From positions 1 through 6,292 of the forward strand of contig CALDIE010000201.1 of assembly GCA_937901625.1 (NCBI GenBank): a stretch of 6,292 nucleotides of DNA. Direction: 5' to 3'. Positions 1 through 4,925 of this stretch are shown in pieces. The translations under genes and the position numbers were made by a program. Origin of the DNA: an uncultured Lachnospiraceae bacterium (GTDB taxonomy: Bacteria > Bacillota > Clostridia > Lachnospirales > Lachnospiraceae). Every line of letters begins with the position of its first letter. Position 1 is the first letter of the stretch. The notes beneath the pieces were generated by a model that worked only from the letters and a program-made list of their open reading frames with translations, was not told the origin of the DNA and made no database searches.

Positions 1-186
1 CATTTCACATATCAGATTTATGTCACATCAAAATAATTTTTTCAAACTAAAAACCGAAAACGCTCTAAAACACATTAACAAACAAAGTGAGCTTGTACTT
101 TAAAGACAAATATTAATTTAATAGAATAATTAAAAAAAGTCCAATCTAATTTGGATGAGTTTTTTTCATTTAAAATCTGAGTCATA
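1..186. other. AT-rich gene-free window edge
   Basis: No open reading frame with a ribosome binding site is visible here on either strand. The stretch is much richer in A and T than the rest of the window. It holds a perfect 6+1+6 palindrome (TATTAA-T-TTAATA) at 111-123 and the terminator of the minus-strand gene at its right side. The palindrome is made only of A and T and may be chance. No convincing promoter was found. It is probably the spacer between the phosphoribosyltransferase gene and whatever lies to the left. Confidence 0.5.
132..167 (-). terminator. Probable intrinsic terminator of the phosphoribosyltransferase gene
   Basis: Read on the minus strand just past the stop codon at 187, there is a short stem TCCAA-attaga-TTGGA followed by C and a run of seven T. 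An A run lies on the other side and could lengthen the stem by A-U pairing. The GC part of the stem is weak, so efficiency is uncertain, but the position and the T run fit a Rho-independent terminator. Confidence 0.5.
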
Positions 187-825
187 TCATAAGGTTGAAT
201 ATCCGAAACCGTTACAGATGGCATCTACCGGTGCGCCGTTCTTGCACAAAGGGCAGTTGTTGGATTCGTAGCTGGCGTAATCGGAAAGGTCTCTGGTAGA
301 GTACAGGGAACGGATCGGAATGCCGCTGATCTGGGTTGCCACCGTGTAGATCGCGGCGATGCCAACGGTCTCTCCGCCGTAGTAGCCAACGGAACTGATC
401 GCGCTGTAGAGCGTCCCACCGGTGGTGGCGGTGTCGATCAGGATCAGAACTTTTTTCCTCCGGATCATGTGCTGGTTATTTTCCCGGAACATCATCTGGC
501 CGCTGTTGTTATACTCCGGACTGGTGATGTAGATGGTCTTGTGCGCATTGGCGGAAAGAACGCCTGCTTTGGTAAGTTTGTTGGCCAGGTAAGCACCTAC
601 GACATCCATGCCGTTTAAGCATAAAACCGTATCCACGATATTGGTGGATAAAAACATCTCAGCGAGCTCCTCACCCGTGGCGCGAGCCTCACGCTGTCTC
701 GACTTCATATCACTTAAGTCCATGTAATAATTGACATGGGAATGAGGCGTTATGAAATGTCCCGGAATGTAGCGCAGTACAACGTCTTTGTTTCGCGCAT
801 AGTCTATTTTCTTGTAATCCTGCAT
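187..825 (-). CDS. Orotate phosphoribosyltransferase-like PRTase
   Basis: This 212-residue protein belongs to the type I phosphoribosyltransferase fold, whose members use PRPP to make or salvage nucleotides in the cytoplasm. The PRPP-binding motif is at residues 126-138 (VLILIDTATTGGT). The N-terminal segment GHFITPHSHVNYYMDL (22-37) resembles the start of orotate phosphoribosyltransferases, and a basic RRKK (122-125) precedes the PRPP loop. The usual acidic pair in the loop is only half present (I130-D131 instead of two acidic residues). The C-terminus has CPLC (191-194) and C204, which might bind metal. The start is set by AGGGGGT at 834-840, eight bases before ATG. Because of the altered loop and Cys-rich tail it may be a paralogue with another base substrate rather than the housekeeping PyrE. 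It has no pyrimidine-gene neighbours and appears to be transcribed alone. Confidence 0.75.
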   Translation of the reverse strand: MQDYKKIDYARNKDVVLRYIPGHFITPHSHVNYYMDLSDMKSRQREARATGEELAEMFLSTNIVDTVLCLNGMDVVGAYLANKLTKAGVLSANAHKTIYITSPEYNNSGQMMFRENNQHMIRRKKVLILIDTATTGGTLYSAISSVGYYGGETVGIAAIYTVATQISGIPIRSLYSTRDLSDYASYESNNCPLCKNGAPVDAICNGFGYSTL

Positions 826-890
826 AGAACGTTACCCCCTTGCTCAAAATTTGTGATTGTGTACAACAGTTTTGGGAACCCCTGTGGAAC

Positions 891-899
891 ATTATAGCA
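891..899 (-). promoter_or_regulatory. Extended -10 promoter for the phosphoribosyltransferase gene
   Basis: On the minus strand the sequence reads TGC-TATAAT, a perfect -10 box with the TG of an extended -10. At 17-bp spacing the -35 hexamer is poor (TAGCCT), which fits an extended -10 promoter. Transcription would start near 884 and give a leader of about 60 bases before the ATG. Confidence 0.65.
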
Positions 900-948
900 A
901 AATCACAAGAAATAGGCTACATAAATCTTTACGCAAACAGTTCCTTCG

Positions 949-977
949 TTTCCAATCTGAGGCGTTTGTGATATAAA
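949..977 (+). promoter_or_regulatory. Promoter for the TPM-like gene
   Basis: TTTCCA (949-954) stands 17 bp before TATAAA (972-977), with TG at 969-970 forming an extended -10. The -35 matches four of six consensus positions and the -10 five of six. It points away from the phosphoribosyltransferase promoter, so the two genes diverge from a shared region of about 50 bp between the -10 boxes. Confidence 0.55.
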
Positions 978-1039
978 TAGAGTAATAAGAGGCAATATAC
1001 GAAAGAAAAGAAGAAGATCAGAAAGGGAGGAATAGGGAT

Positions 1040-2044
1040 ATGCCACATTCAAGCGGAGGCGGCTCGCATGGAGGCGGCTCGCATGGGGGCGGCTCGCACG
1101 GGGGATCGGGCAGTTCACACAGGACATCCACGTCGTATTTTCCGGGATCGGTAAGATACGCGTATTATCACAAGGGACGGATCAAGTATTACTACCGTGA
1201 CGCGGAATATACGGAGCAGGAAAAAAAGAGTCACCTGAAAGAACGGATAGGCATAGGGATCTTTCTGGCAGTCATCTATTTGATCTTTCTGGTAGTCTGC
1301 CTTGCCGCATTTGTTCATACGCCGCGTAAGCTGGGTATGAATTACACGGATACCGAGTGCAGGATCACTGACCGGGCAGGTATTCTGGAGGCGGGAGATT
1401 ACGAGGAGATCGAAAATGTCTTTGAAGAGTTTCAGGATCTTACGGGAATCACTCCGGCGCTTTTGCTGATCAAAAACAGTGAATGGCAGGGGAAGTACAG
1501 CACCCTTGAAAATTACGCGTACGAGTGTTATGTAAGTACATGGGATGATGAAAAACACTGGTTGATCGTATACTCCACGGATTCCGACGTAAACTGGGAA
1601 GACTGGTACTGGGAAGGTATGCAGGGCGACGATACGGACGGGATCCTGACGACCAGGAGGACCGAGAACTTTAACAAGGATTTCCAGGACGCGCTTCTTC
1701 GGGGAAGAGGGTCGTTTACGGATTCGTTTACCGGAGCCTTTAGATCCCTGACGGATGTGGTGATGGACAAGAGCTTCAATTTCCCGACCCTCTTCGGAGT
1801 TGTCTTTGTTATTATTCATGCCGGGATCACGTTCTTTTCCCTGTTCTACGGCATTAAGTCGGAAGAGGATAAGGCGCGTAATTCTGTCAAACTGGAGCAT
1901 AACGTGCAATACATGGAAGATACCTGTAAGTATTGCGGCGGACTTTACATTCACGGAATCCACATCGAATGCCCTCATTGCGGCGGACAGATCGAACCTC
2001 TGGGACAGCCGATCTATGTACAGAACCCGGATAGCCTGCGCTAG
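1040..2044 (+). CDS. TPM-domain-like membrane protein with zinc ribbon
   Basis: This 334-residue protein has four visible parts. Residues 1-30 are a Gly/Ser/His-rich tail with three GGGSH units. A hydrophobic helix spans about 70-92. Residues about 105-242 resemble a TPM (TLP18.3/Psb32/MOLO-1) domain, opening with CRITDRAGILEAGDYEEIENVFEEF, here split: CRITDRAGIL then a helix to F131, followed by a core TGITPALLLI. A second helix spans about 249-271. A zinc ribbon follows with C296, C299, C311 and C314. Lysines and arginines just before the first helix suggest N- and C-termini inside and the TPM domain outside. There is no signal peptide. GGGAGG at 1025-1030, nine bases before ATG, supports the start. 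TPM domains are reported as phosphatase-like or as membrane-complex assembly modules; the function here is unknown. It is probably co-transcribed with the gene at 2153. Confidence 0.65.
   Translation: MPHSSGGGSHGGGSHGGGSHGGSGSSHRTSTSYFPGSVRYAYYHKGRIKYYYRDAEYTEQEKKSHLKERIGIGIFLAVIYLIFLVVCLAAFVHTPRKLGMNYTDTECRITDRAGILEAGDYEEIENVFEEFQDLTGITPALLLIKNSEWQGKYSTLENYAYECYVSTWDDEKHWLIVYSTDSDVNWEDWYWEGMQGDDTDGILTTRRTENFNKDFQDALLRGRGSFTDSFTGAFRSLTDVVMDKSFNFPTLFGVVFVIIHAGITFFSLFYGIKSEEDKARNSVKLEHNVQYMEDTCKYCGGLYIHGIHIECPHCGGQIEPLGQPIYVQNPDSLR
1055..1099 (+). repeat. Three tandem 15-bp units encoding GGGSH
   Basis: Three adjacent units (1055-1069, 1070-1084, 1085-1099) of consensus GGAGGCGGCTCGCAT encode GGGSH each. 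They differ only at third-codon positions. The array is in frame, so slippage would add or remove whole pentapeptides from the N-terminal tail without disrupting the protein. Confidence 0.85.
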
Positions 2045-2137
2045 AGCGCGCGTGAGACTGCCGTTACAGGCGGCCATCCGGGAAATACTTTTGATTCGTC
2101 TACCCGTTTATTACAGGGAGTAGTGGGTCAAAACAGC

Positions 2138-2145
2138 GGGAGGAG
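2138..2145 (+). promoter_or_regulatory. Ribosome binding site that fixes the start at 2153
   Basis: GGGAGGAG lies seven bases before the ATG at 2153. A longer in-frame reading from GTG at 2123 would place this site inside the coding sequence and has no good Shine-Dalgarno of its own, so the ATG at 2153 is preferred. Confidence 0.8.
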
Positions 2146-2152
2146 TGAGCAT

Positions 2153-2872
2153 ATGGATATGTTTTTGCTGACGGTTTTGTCCGGTTTTGCATTGGATGAG
2201 ACGGTTTCTTTCATGAAAAAACTGGTGGAACAGTTTGCGACGCTCAAGTTTGAAGGAGCGTTTATGTACGCGGTTCTGTTGGCAGCCGCCGTTTATATCT
2301 GTCTGGAAGGATATGGAATTTACCGCTTTGCCCTGTCGGCGATCGGATTTGCCGTGGGATACAGACACAGTTACGAAATCATGAATTTTTTTAATATCTC
2401 TACGGATACGATGGACGCGGAAAAGATCCTGATGATCGAAGTGGGCGCCGGTCTTGTGGTGGCGGTGTTGACCTATACGGTGGTGAAAGCGGGAATCTTT
2501 ATCGCGGCATACCATTTTGCCCAGGCTAATCTGTCTGCGTTTATGGTTTCTCTGGTGGCAGAGAAGGTAGAGGTGCCCGAGCTTCTCTTCCCGATCTTTG
2601 CAAAGATCGTGGGCGTGGCAGCAGCTGTGCTGGTGGCGTGGCTGTTGACCAAATCGGAAAGGATCGTGGTGATTGTGGTGACGGCGGTCGTGGGAGGATT
2701 TGCCGCTGTGGATTTCTTCCGGCAGATGCTCTCCGGACTTCCGATGGATCTTGACTTTATGAATGCTGTTCCCGAGATCGTATGGGTGATCGCGAAGTGT
2801 CTGCTTGCGGCGATAGGTGTAGGCGTTCAGGGCACCAAAAAGAGTGCGGTTGCGATCATTCCGGACAAATAA
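2153..2872 (+). CDS. Multi-pass membrane protein, DUF4203/TMEM198-like
   Basis: The product is 239 residues, starting at ATG 2153. I count about seven hydrophobic segments: 35-51, 55-70, 92-111, 112-133, 146-166, 170-190 and 206-226. The early motif EGYGIYRFALSAIGFAVGY (52-70), a glycine-rich helix after an aromatic and arginine, recalls the DUF4203/TMEM198 type of seven-helix protein; this is recall, not a search result. No catalytic motif or transporter signature is visible. The gene follows the TPM-like gene by 108 bp with no terminator or promoter between, so the two are probably one operon and may act in the same membrane process. The C-terminal tail is short and basic (GTKKSAVAIIPDK). 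Confidence 0.6.
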   Translation: MDMFLLTVLSGFALDETVSFMKKLVEQFATLKFEGAFMYAVLLAAAVYICLEGYGIYRFALSAIGFAVGYRHSYEIMNFFNISTDTMDAEKILMIEVGAGLVVAVLTYTVVKAGIFIAAYHFAQANLSAFMVSLVAEKVEVPELLFPIFAKIVGVAAAVLVAWLLTKSERIVVIVVTAVVGGFAAVDFFRQMLSGLPMDLDFMNAVPEIVWVIAKCLLAAIGVGVQGTKKSAVAIIPDK

Positions 2873-2917
2873 ACGACGGGATGTACACCGAAACGCAGTT
2901 TGAGTGTATGGAAGCGT

Positions 2918-2940
2918 CCTGATCCGTAACGCGGATCCGG
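2918..2940. other. Hairpin without U tract after the membrane operon
   Basis: GATCCG (2921-2926) and CGGATC (2932-2937) form a perfect 6-bp stem round a five-base loop, with CC/GG able to extend it across one mismatch. The following sequence is AGGTAAG, not T-rich, so it is not a standard intrinsic terminator. It may stabilise the 3' end of the membrane-gene mRNA or weakly slow polymerase. Confidence 0.4.
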
Positions 2941-2947
2941 AGGTAAG

Positions 2948-3005
2948 AAAAGTATTTGACATAACGGGATTTTTGGGCTTCCGAACATCAAAAAAGTATT
3001 TGACA
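2948..3005 (+). repeat. Duplicated 14-mer carrying a TTGACA box
   Basis: AAAAGTATTTGACA occurs at 2948-2961 and again at 2992-3005, a shift of 44 bp or about four helical turns. The right copy supplies the -35 of the trpD leader promoter. The left copy has a perfect TTGACA (2956-2961) but no -10 box at 16-18 bp. Confidence 0.75.
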
Positions 3006-3027
3006 CCAAAAGGTTTCATGCTATAAT
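3000..3027 (+). promoter_or_regulatory. Strong sigma-A type promoter of the T-box/trpD unit
   Basis: TTGACA (3000-3005) and TATAAT (3022-3027) both match the consensus completely and are 16 bp apart. TG one base before the -10 gives an extended -10 as well. Transcription should start near 3034, which places the T-box leader directly downstream. Such a strong promoter fits control by conditional termination rather than by initiation. Confidence 0.9.
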
Positions 3028-3033
3028 CACTTT

Positions 3034-3310
3034 AATTTCATATAAGACGAAACCGATGAAGCGGGAGTAAAGATTGGATACGCACTTACAGAGAACAGAC
3101 GATGATGAGAAGTCTGCGGTAAACGGCCTTTCACAATGGTCCGCAGAGGGCGCAATGATAAAGTTGCGACGTATGGCACGCGTAAGAGGCCGGGGATATG
3201 ATGGTATCCCGTAAAGTGCGCAACCAGCATGGAGGTTGCGAAAATCGAGGTGGCACCGCGGTAATTCCGTCCTTGATCTGTATTTGTATGCAGATCAGGG
3301 GCGTTTTTTT
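3034..3310 (+). ncRNA. T-box riboswitch leader of trpD, probably tRNA-Trp responsive
   Basis: The leader has the ordered parts of a T-box. Stem I has GCGGG (3061-3065) pairing with TCCGC (3140-3144), the conserved AGTA (3066-3069), the ACAGAGA apical motif (3088-3094) and an upper stem CAGAC/GTCTG (3096-3100, 3112-3116). Hairpins follow at 3151-3168, 3193-3210 and a 7-bp stem III at 3219-3240. The T-box motif at 3247-3261 (GAGGTGGCACCGCGG) ends in CCG/CCT complements. TGG at 3137-3139 sits where the specifier is expected and codes for Trp. The bulge UGGC would pair with a G73-CCA acceptor end, and bacterial tRNA-Trp has G73. Uncharged tRNA-Trp would therefore favour the antiterminator and let trpD be transcribed. 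The base after the specifier is U rather than the usual purine, so the exact specifier register is less certain than the T-box itself. Confidence 0.9.
3268..3310 (+). terminator. T-box controlled intrinsic terminator
   Basis: A 13-bp stem, 3268-3280 with 3291-3303 (two G-U pairs), closes a ten-base loop and is followed by seven T (3304-3310). Its 5' arm overlaps the CCGTCC that would pair with the T-box motif to form the antiterminator, so the two structures exclude each other. Confidence 0.93.
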
Positions 3311-3337
3311 ATGGCTATTTAACGATCACTTTATTAC

Positions 3338-3345
3338 AAGGAGGT
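3338..3345 (+). promoter_or_regulatory. Ribosome binding site that fixes the trpD start
   Basis: AAGGAGGT, a full Shine-Dalgarno, lies eight bases before ATG 3354. The frame is open upstream as far as 3198, but that part runs through the T-box and its terminator, and is not coding. Confidence 0.92.
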
Positions 3346-3353
3346 ATACGAGG

Positions 3354-4373
3354 ATGATCAAAGAAGCGATTGAAAAGATTGTGACAAAAGAGGATCTGAC
3401 CTATGAAGAGGCGTACGCTGTCATGGACGAGATCATGAAAGGGGAGACAACGCCCACACAGAACGCGGCGTTTCTGGCGGCTCTTTCCACGAAAAGCACC
3501 AAGGCGGAGACGATCGATGAGATCTCCGGCTGTGCGGCGGCGATGAGAGAGCATGCAATTCCGGTGGAAACGGGAATGGATACTTTTGAGATCGTAGGAA
3601 CCGGCGGAGATCGTTCCAATTCCTTTAATATTTCTACCACATCCCTTTTTATACTGGCAGCCGGTGGTGTAAAGGTCAGCAAGCACGGAAACCGGGCAGC
3701 ATCAAGCCTTTCGGGTACGGCAGACTGTCTTGAAGCACTGGGTGTTAATATCAATCAGGATCCGGCTATGTGCCGTAAGCTGTTGGAAGAGGTCGGTGCC
3801 TGCTTTATGTTTGCGCAAAAGTATCACACTTCCATGAAGTATGTGGGTCCGATCCGCAAAGAGCTGGGCTTCCGGACAGTATTTAATATTCTGGGACCGA
3901 TCACCAATCCGGCATATCCCACATCCATGCTGTTAGGCGTTTACGATGCCGAACTGGTGGAGGCTCTGGCAAAGGTTATGTCTAACCTTGGTATGAAGAG
4001 AGGAATGGTCGTTCATGGAATGGATGTTCTGGATGAGATTTCCATATCCGCGCCTACAAAGATCTGTGAGTTTAAGGACGGATGGTATCGTACGCGCGTG
4101 ATCACACCGGAAGAGTTTGGGTTAAAGCGCGGAACCAAGGCTGATATCGTCGGCGGAACGGCGCAGGAAAATGCTCAGATCACCCGCGATATTCTTTCCG
4201 GAAAGGAGCGCGGCGCGCGAAGAGATATTGTTCTGATGAATTCCGGCGCAGCCTTCTACGCTGCGGGCAGGACAGACAGCATCGAGGCAGGAATAGCCCT
4301 GGCAGCGGAAATGATCGACTCCGGCGCAGCTTATGACAAGATCGACGCTTTTGCAAAAGTATCGAACCTGTGA
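3354..4373 (+). CDS. trpD: Anthranilate phosphoribosyltransferase
   Basis: The 339-residue product transfers phosphoribose from PRPP to anthranilate, the second step from chorismate to tryptophan, in the cytoplasm. The length is normal for the family. Signature motifs are GTGGD (82-86) in the PRPP site, KHGNR (110-114), the SSLSGTAD stretch (117-124), RTVFNILGPITNP (174-186) and the metal-binding D227-E228 in MDVLDEIS. A helical N-terminal domain (1-70) precedes the phosphoribosyltransferase domain. All key residues are present, so it should be active. Transcription is governed by the T-box leader upstream. Neither trpE, trpG nor trpC flanks it: the next gene downstream is a convergent tRNA. 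Either trp genes are split on this chromosome, or others lie elsewhere. The stop codon is inside a REP-like hairpin. Confidence 0.96.
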   Translation: MIKEAIEKIVTKEDLTYEEAYAVMDEIMKGETTPTQNAAFLAALSTKSTKAETIDEISGCAAAMREHAIPVETGMDTFEIVGTGGDRSNSFNISTTSLFILAAGGVKVSKHGNRAASSLSGTADCLEALGVNINQDPAMCRKLLEEVGACFMFAQKYHTSMKYVGPIRKELGFRTVFNILGPITNPAYPTSMLLGVYDAELVEALAKVMSNLGMKRGMVVHGMDVLDEISISAPTKICEFKDGWYRTRVITPEEFGLKRGTKADIVGGTAQENAQITRDILSGKERGARRDIVLMNSGAAFYAAGRTDSIEAGIALAAEMIDSGAAYDKIDAFAKVSNL

Positions 4374-4396
4374 CACGGGGACGTACCTACTGTCAC
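4370..4396. repeat. REP-like hairpin overlapping the trpD stop
   Basis: GTGACA (4370-4375) and TGTCAC (4391-4396) are perfect inverted ends around CGGGGACGTACCTAC, with GG/CC able to pair inside. The layout, GTGACACGGGGACG followed by TGTCAC, resembles short repetitive extragenic palindromes that I recall as common in Clostridia and associated with REP-type transposases. The trpD TGA (4371-4373) lies inside its left arm. No transposase is in the window, so the identity rests on form only. Confidence 0.5.
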
Positions 4397-4414
4397 GTTT
4401 TCGCCGCCCTATTC

Positions 4415-4499
4415 GGACATGCTGCGCGTGGCGGAATGAGAGGACCCGCGCGGAGTAACGCTGACGGCGTATAGGATACGCTGCGCGTGGCGGGATGAG
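4415..4499. repeat. Two copies of a GC-rich 26-mer, 59 bp apart
   Basis: Copies at 4415-4440 and 4474-4499 share GCTGCGCGTGGCGG and ATGAG and differ at three positions, all transitions. Between them, and running into the second copy, is GCGTAT-agg-ATACGC (4467-4481), a perfect 6-bp palindrome. The whole patch is non-coding and lies between the REP-like hairpin and the 17-bp hairpin. Confidence 0.75.
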
Positions 4500-4518
4500 T
4501 TCCAATGGATTGAAAATA

Positions 4519-4556
4519 AACAGAGCCACCGTTACGCTCGTAACGGTGGCTCTGTT
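4519..4556. terminator. Perfect 17-bp hairpin between convergent trpD and tRNA
   Basis: Arms 4519-4535 and 4540-4556 pair without mismatch round GCTC. On the plus strand only two T follow, so it is not a textbook terminator for trpD, although such a stable stem would protect or end the message. On the minus strand the stem is followed by TTTATTTTC, a fair U tract. It therefore looks like a second, better-formed stop for minus-strand readthrough and a structural end for trpD. Confidence 0.65.
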
Positions 4557-4567
4557 CAAAAGAAGGC

Positions 4568-4604
4568 AAAAAAAACGGAAACCCTCGTCAAATAAGGGTT
4601 TCCG
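4568..4604 (-). terminator. Intrinsic terminator of the tRNA-Pro gene
   Basis: On the minus strand a 9-bp perfect stem (4596-4604 with 4576-4584, GC-flanked GGAAACCC arms) has an 11-base loop and is followed directly by eight T (4575 down to 4568). It begins three bases after the mature tRNA end. Confidence 0.92.
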
Positions 4605-4607
4605 GAG

Positions 4608-4681
4608 TCGGCGCGACAAGATTTGAACTTGCGACCTCTGCGTCCCGAACGCAGCGCTCTACCAAGCTGAGCCACGCGCCG
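4608..4681 (-). tRNA. tRNA-Pro (anticodon CGG)
   Basis: The 74-base cloverleaf is complete. The acceptor arms CGGCGCG/CGCGCCG pair over all 7 bp, with discriminator A73. The D arm is GCTC/GAGC, the anticodon stem CTGCG/CGCAG with loop TTCGGGA giving anticodon CGG (4647-4645), and the T arm GCAAG/CTTGT has loop TTCAAAT. The C1 and A73 are usual for bacterial proline tRNA. The 3' CCA is not encoded, so a CCA-adding enzyme is needed. It reads CCG codons and stands alone, with its own promoter and terminator. Confidence 0.96.
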
Positions 4682-4700
4682 AATATCAAGCGCAACGATT

Positions 4701-4729
4701 ATTTTACAGTAAAGACAGATGATTGTCAA
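4701..4729 (-). promoter_or_regulatory. Promoter of the tRNA-Pro gene
   Basis: On the minus strand a perfect TTGACA (4729-4724) is followed after 17 bp by TAAAAT (4706-4701), five of six bases of the consensus. Transcription would begin about a dozen bases before the tRNA 5' end. Confidence 0.88.
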
Positions 4730-4732
4730 ATA

Positions 4733-4821
4733 TTTTCCATCTCGAATCGCCGTGTTTTCCGTCTCGAATCGCTATGCCCTGATTTGCCATGAATTACCGC
4801 AACTTTTCCATGCGTTACCAC
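4733..4821 (+). repeat. Imperfect TTTTCC-box repeat array
   Basis: TTTTCCATCTCGAATCGC at 4733-4750 recurs at 4755-4772 with one mismatch, 22 bp on. Weaker relatives follow at 4783-4800 and 4804-4821; these two align with each other at 21 bp spacing through CCATG and TTACC. The spacing close to two helical turns suggests binding of a protein on one DNA face. No ORF with a ribosome binding site accounts for it. It lies upstream of the AIM24-family gene and just behind the tRNA promoter. Confidence 0.6.
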
Positions 4822-4865
4822 GAATCACTATTGTCGTGATATCACAAAAACAAAATATAGAAATA

Positions 4866-4917
4866 GGAAAACTTACATATTTTCCGAAGGTGGAAAGTAC
4901 GGTATAATGGTACGGTA
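4866..4917 (+). promoter_or_regulatory. Probable promoter and operator-like boxes of the AIM24-family gene
   Basis: TATAAT (4903-4908) is a perfect -10, but at 17-bp spacing the -35 is only TTTTCC (4880-4885). That hexamer is itself part of a set GGAAAA (4866-4871), TTTTCC (4880-4885) and GGAAA (4892-4896) in alternating orientation. An eight-base direct repeat GTACGGTA (4897-4904, 4910-4917) brackets the -10. A weak -35 with ordered boxes suggests a regulated promoter; the regulator is not visible. Confidence 0.55.
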
Positions 4918-4925
4918 GTCGGGGA

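Noticed and set aside
903..1127. Minus-strand frame with ASRLHASRL repeats
   Set aside because: The repeats are only the complement of the GGGSH array; it spans both divergent promoters.
1115..2077. Long minus-strand reading frame of 320 codons
   Set aside because: It lies opposite the TPM-like gene, has no ribosome binding site and no recognisable domain; its composition is that of an antisense shadow.
2123..2152. GTG start ten codons upstream in the seven-helix protein
   Set aside because: No suitable Shine-Dalgarno precedes it, and GGGAGGAG is ideally placed for ATG 2153.
2045..2152. Terminator or promoter between the two membrane-protein genes
   Set aside because: Only a 4-bp GCCG/CGGC stem without a U tract and no paired -35/-10 boxes are seen.
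2111..3019. Long minus-strand reading frame of 302 codons
   Set aside because: It is opposite the seven-helix gene, its product is rich in His and Arg with no family likeness, and its start lies inside the trpD promoter.
3198..3353. Upstream extension of the trpD reading frame to an ATG at 3198
   Set aside because: It runs through stem III, the T-box motif and the terminator, has no ribosome binding site, and the full AAGGAGGT site serves ATG 3354.
4122..4619. Minus-strand frame of 165 codons
   Set aside because: It starts opposite trpD and covers hairpins, the tRNA terminator and the tRNA 3' end, so it is not a gene.
4608..4681. tRNA as an integration (att) site
   Set aside because: No duplicated tRNA 3' end and no integrase gene occur in the window.
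4733..4821. CRISPR array
   Set aside because: Only two copies are close matches, they are 18 bp with 4-bp gaps, there are no spacers of uniform length and no cas genes.
4719..4907. Plus-strand frame of 62 codons between the tRNA and the AIM24 gene
   Set aside because: It has no ribosome binding site, crosses the TTTTCC repeat array and ends in the -10 box of the next gene.
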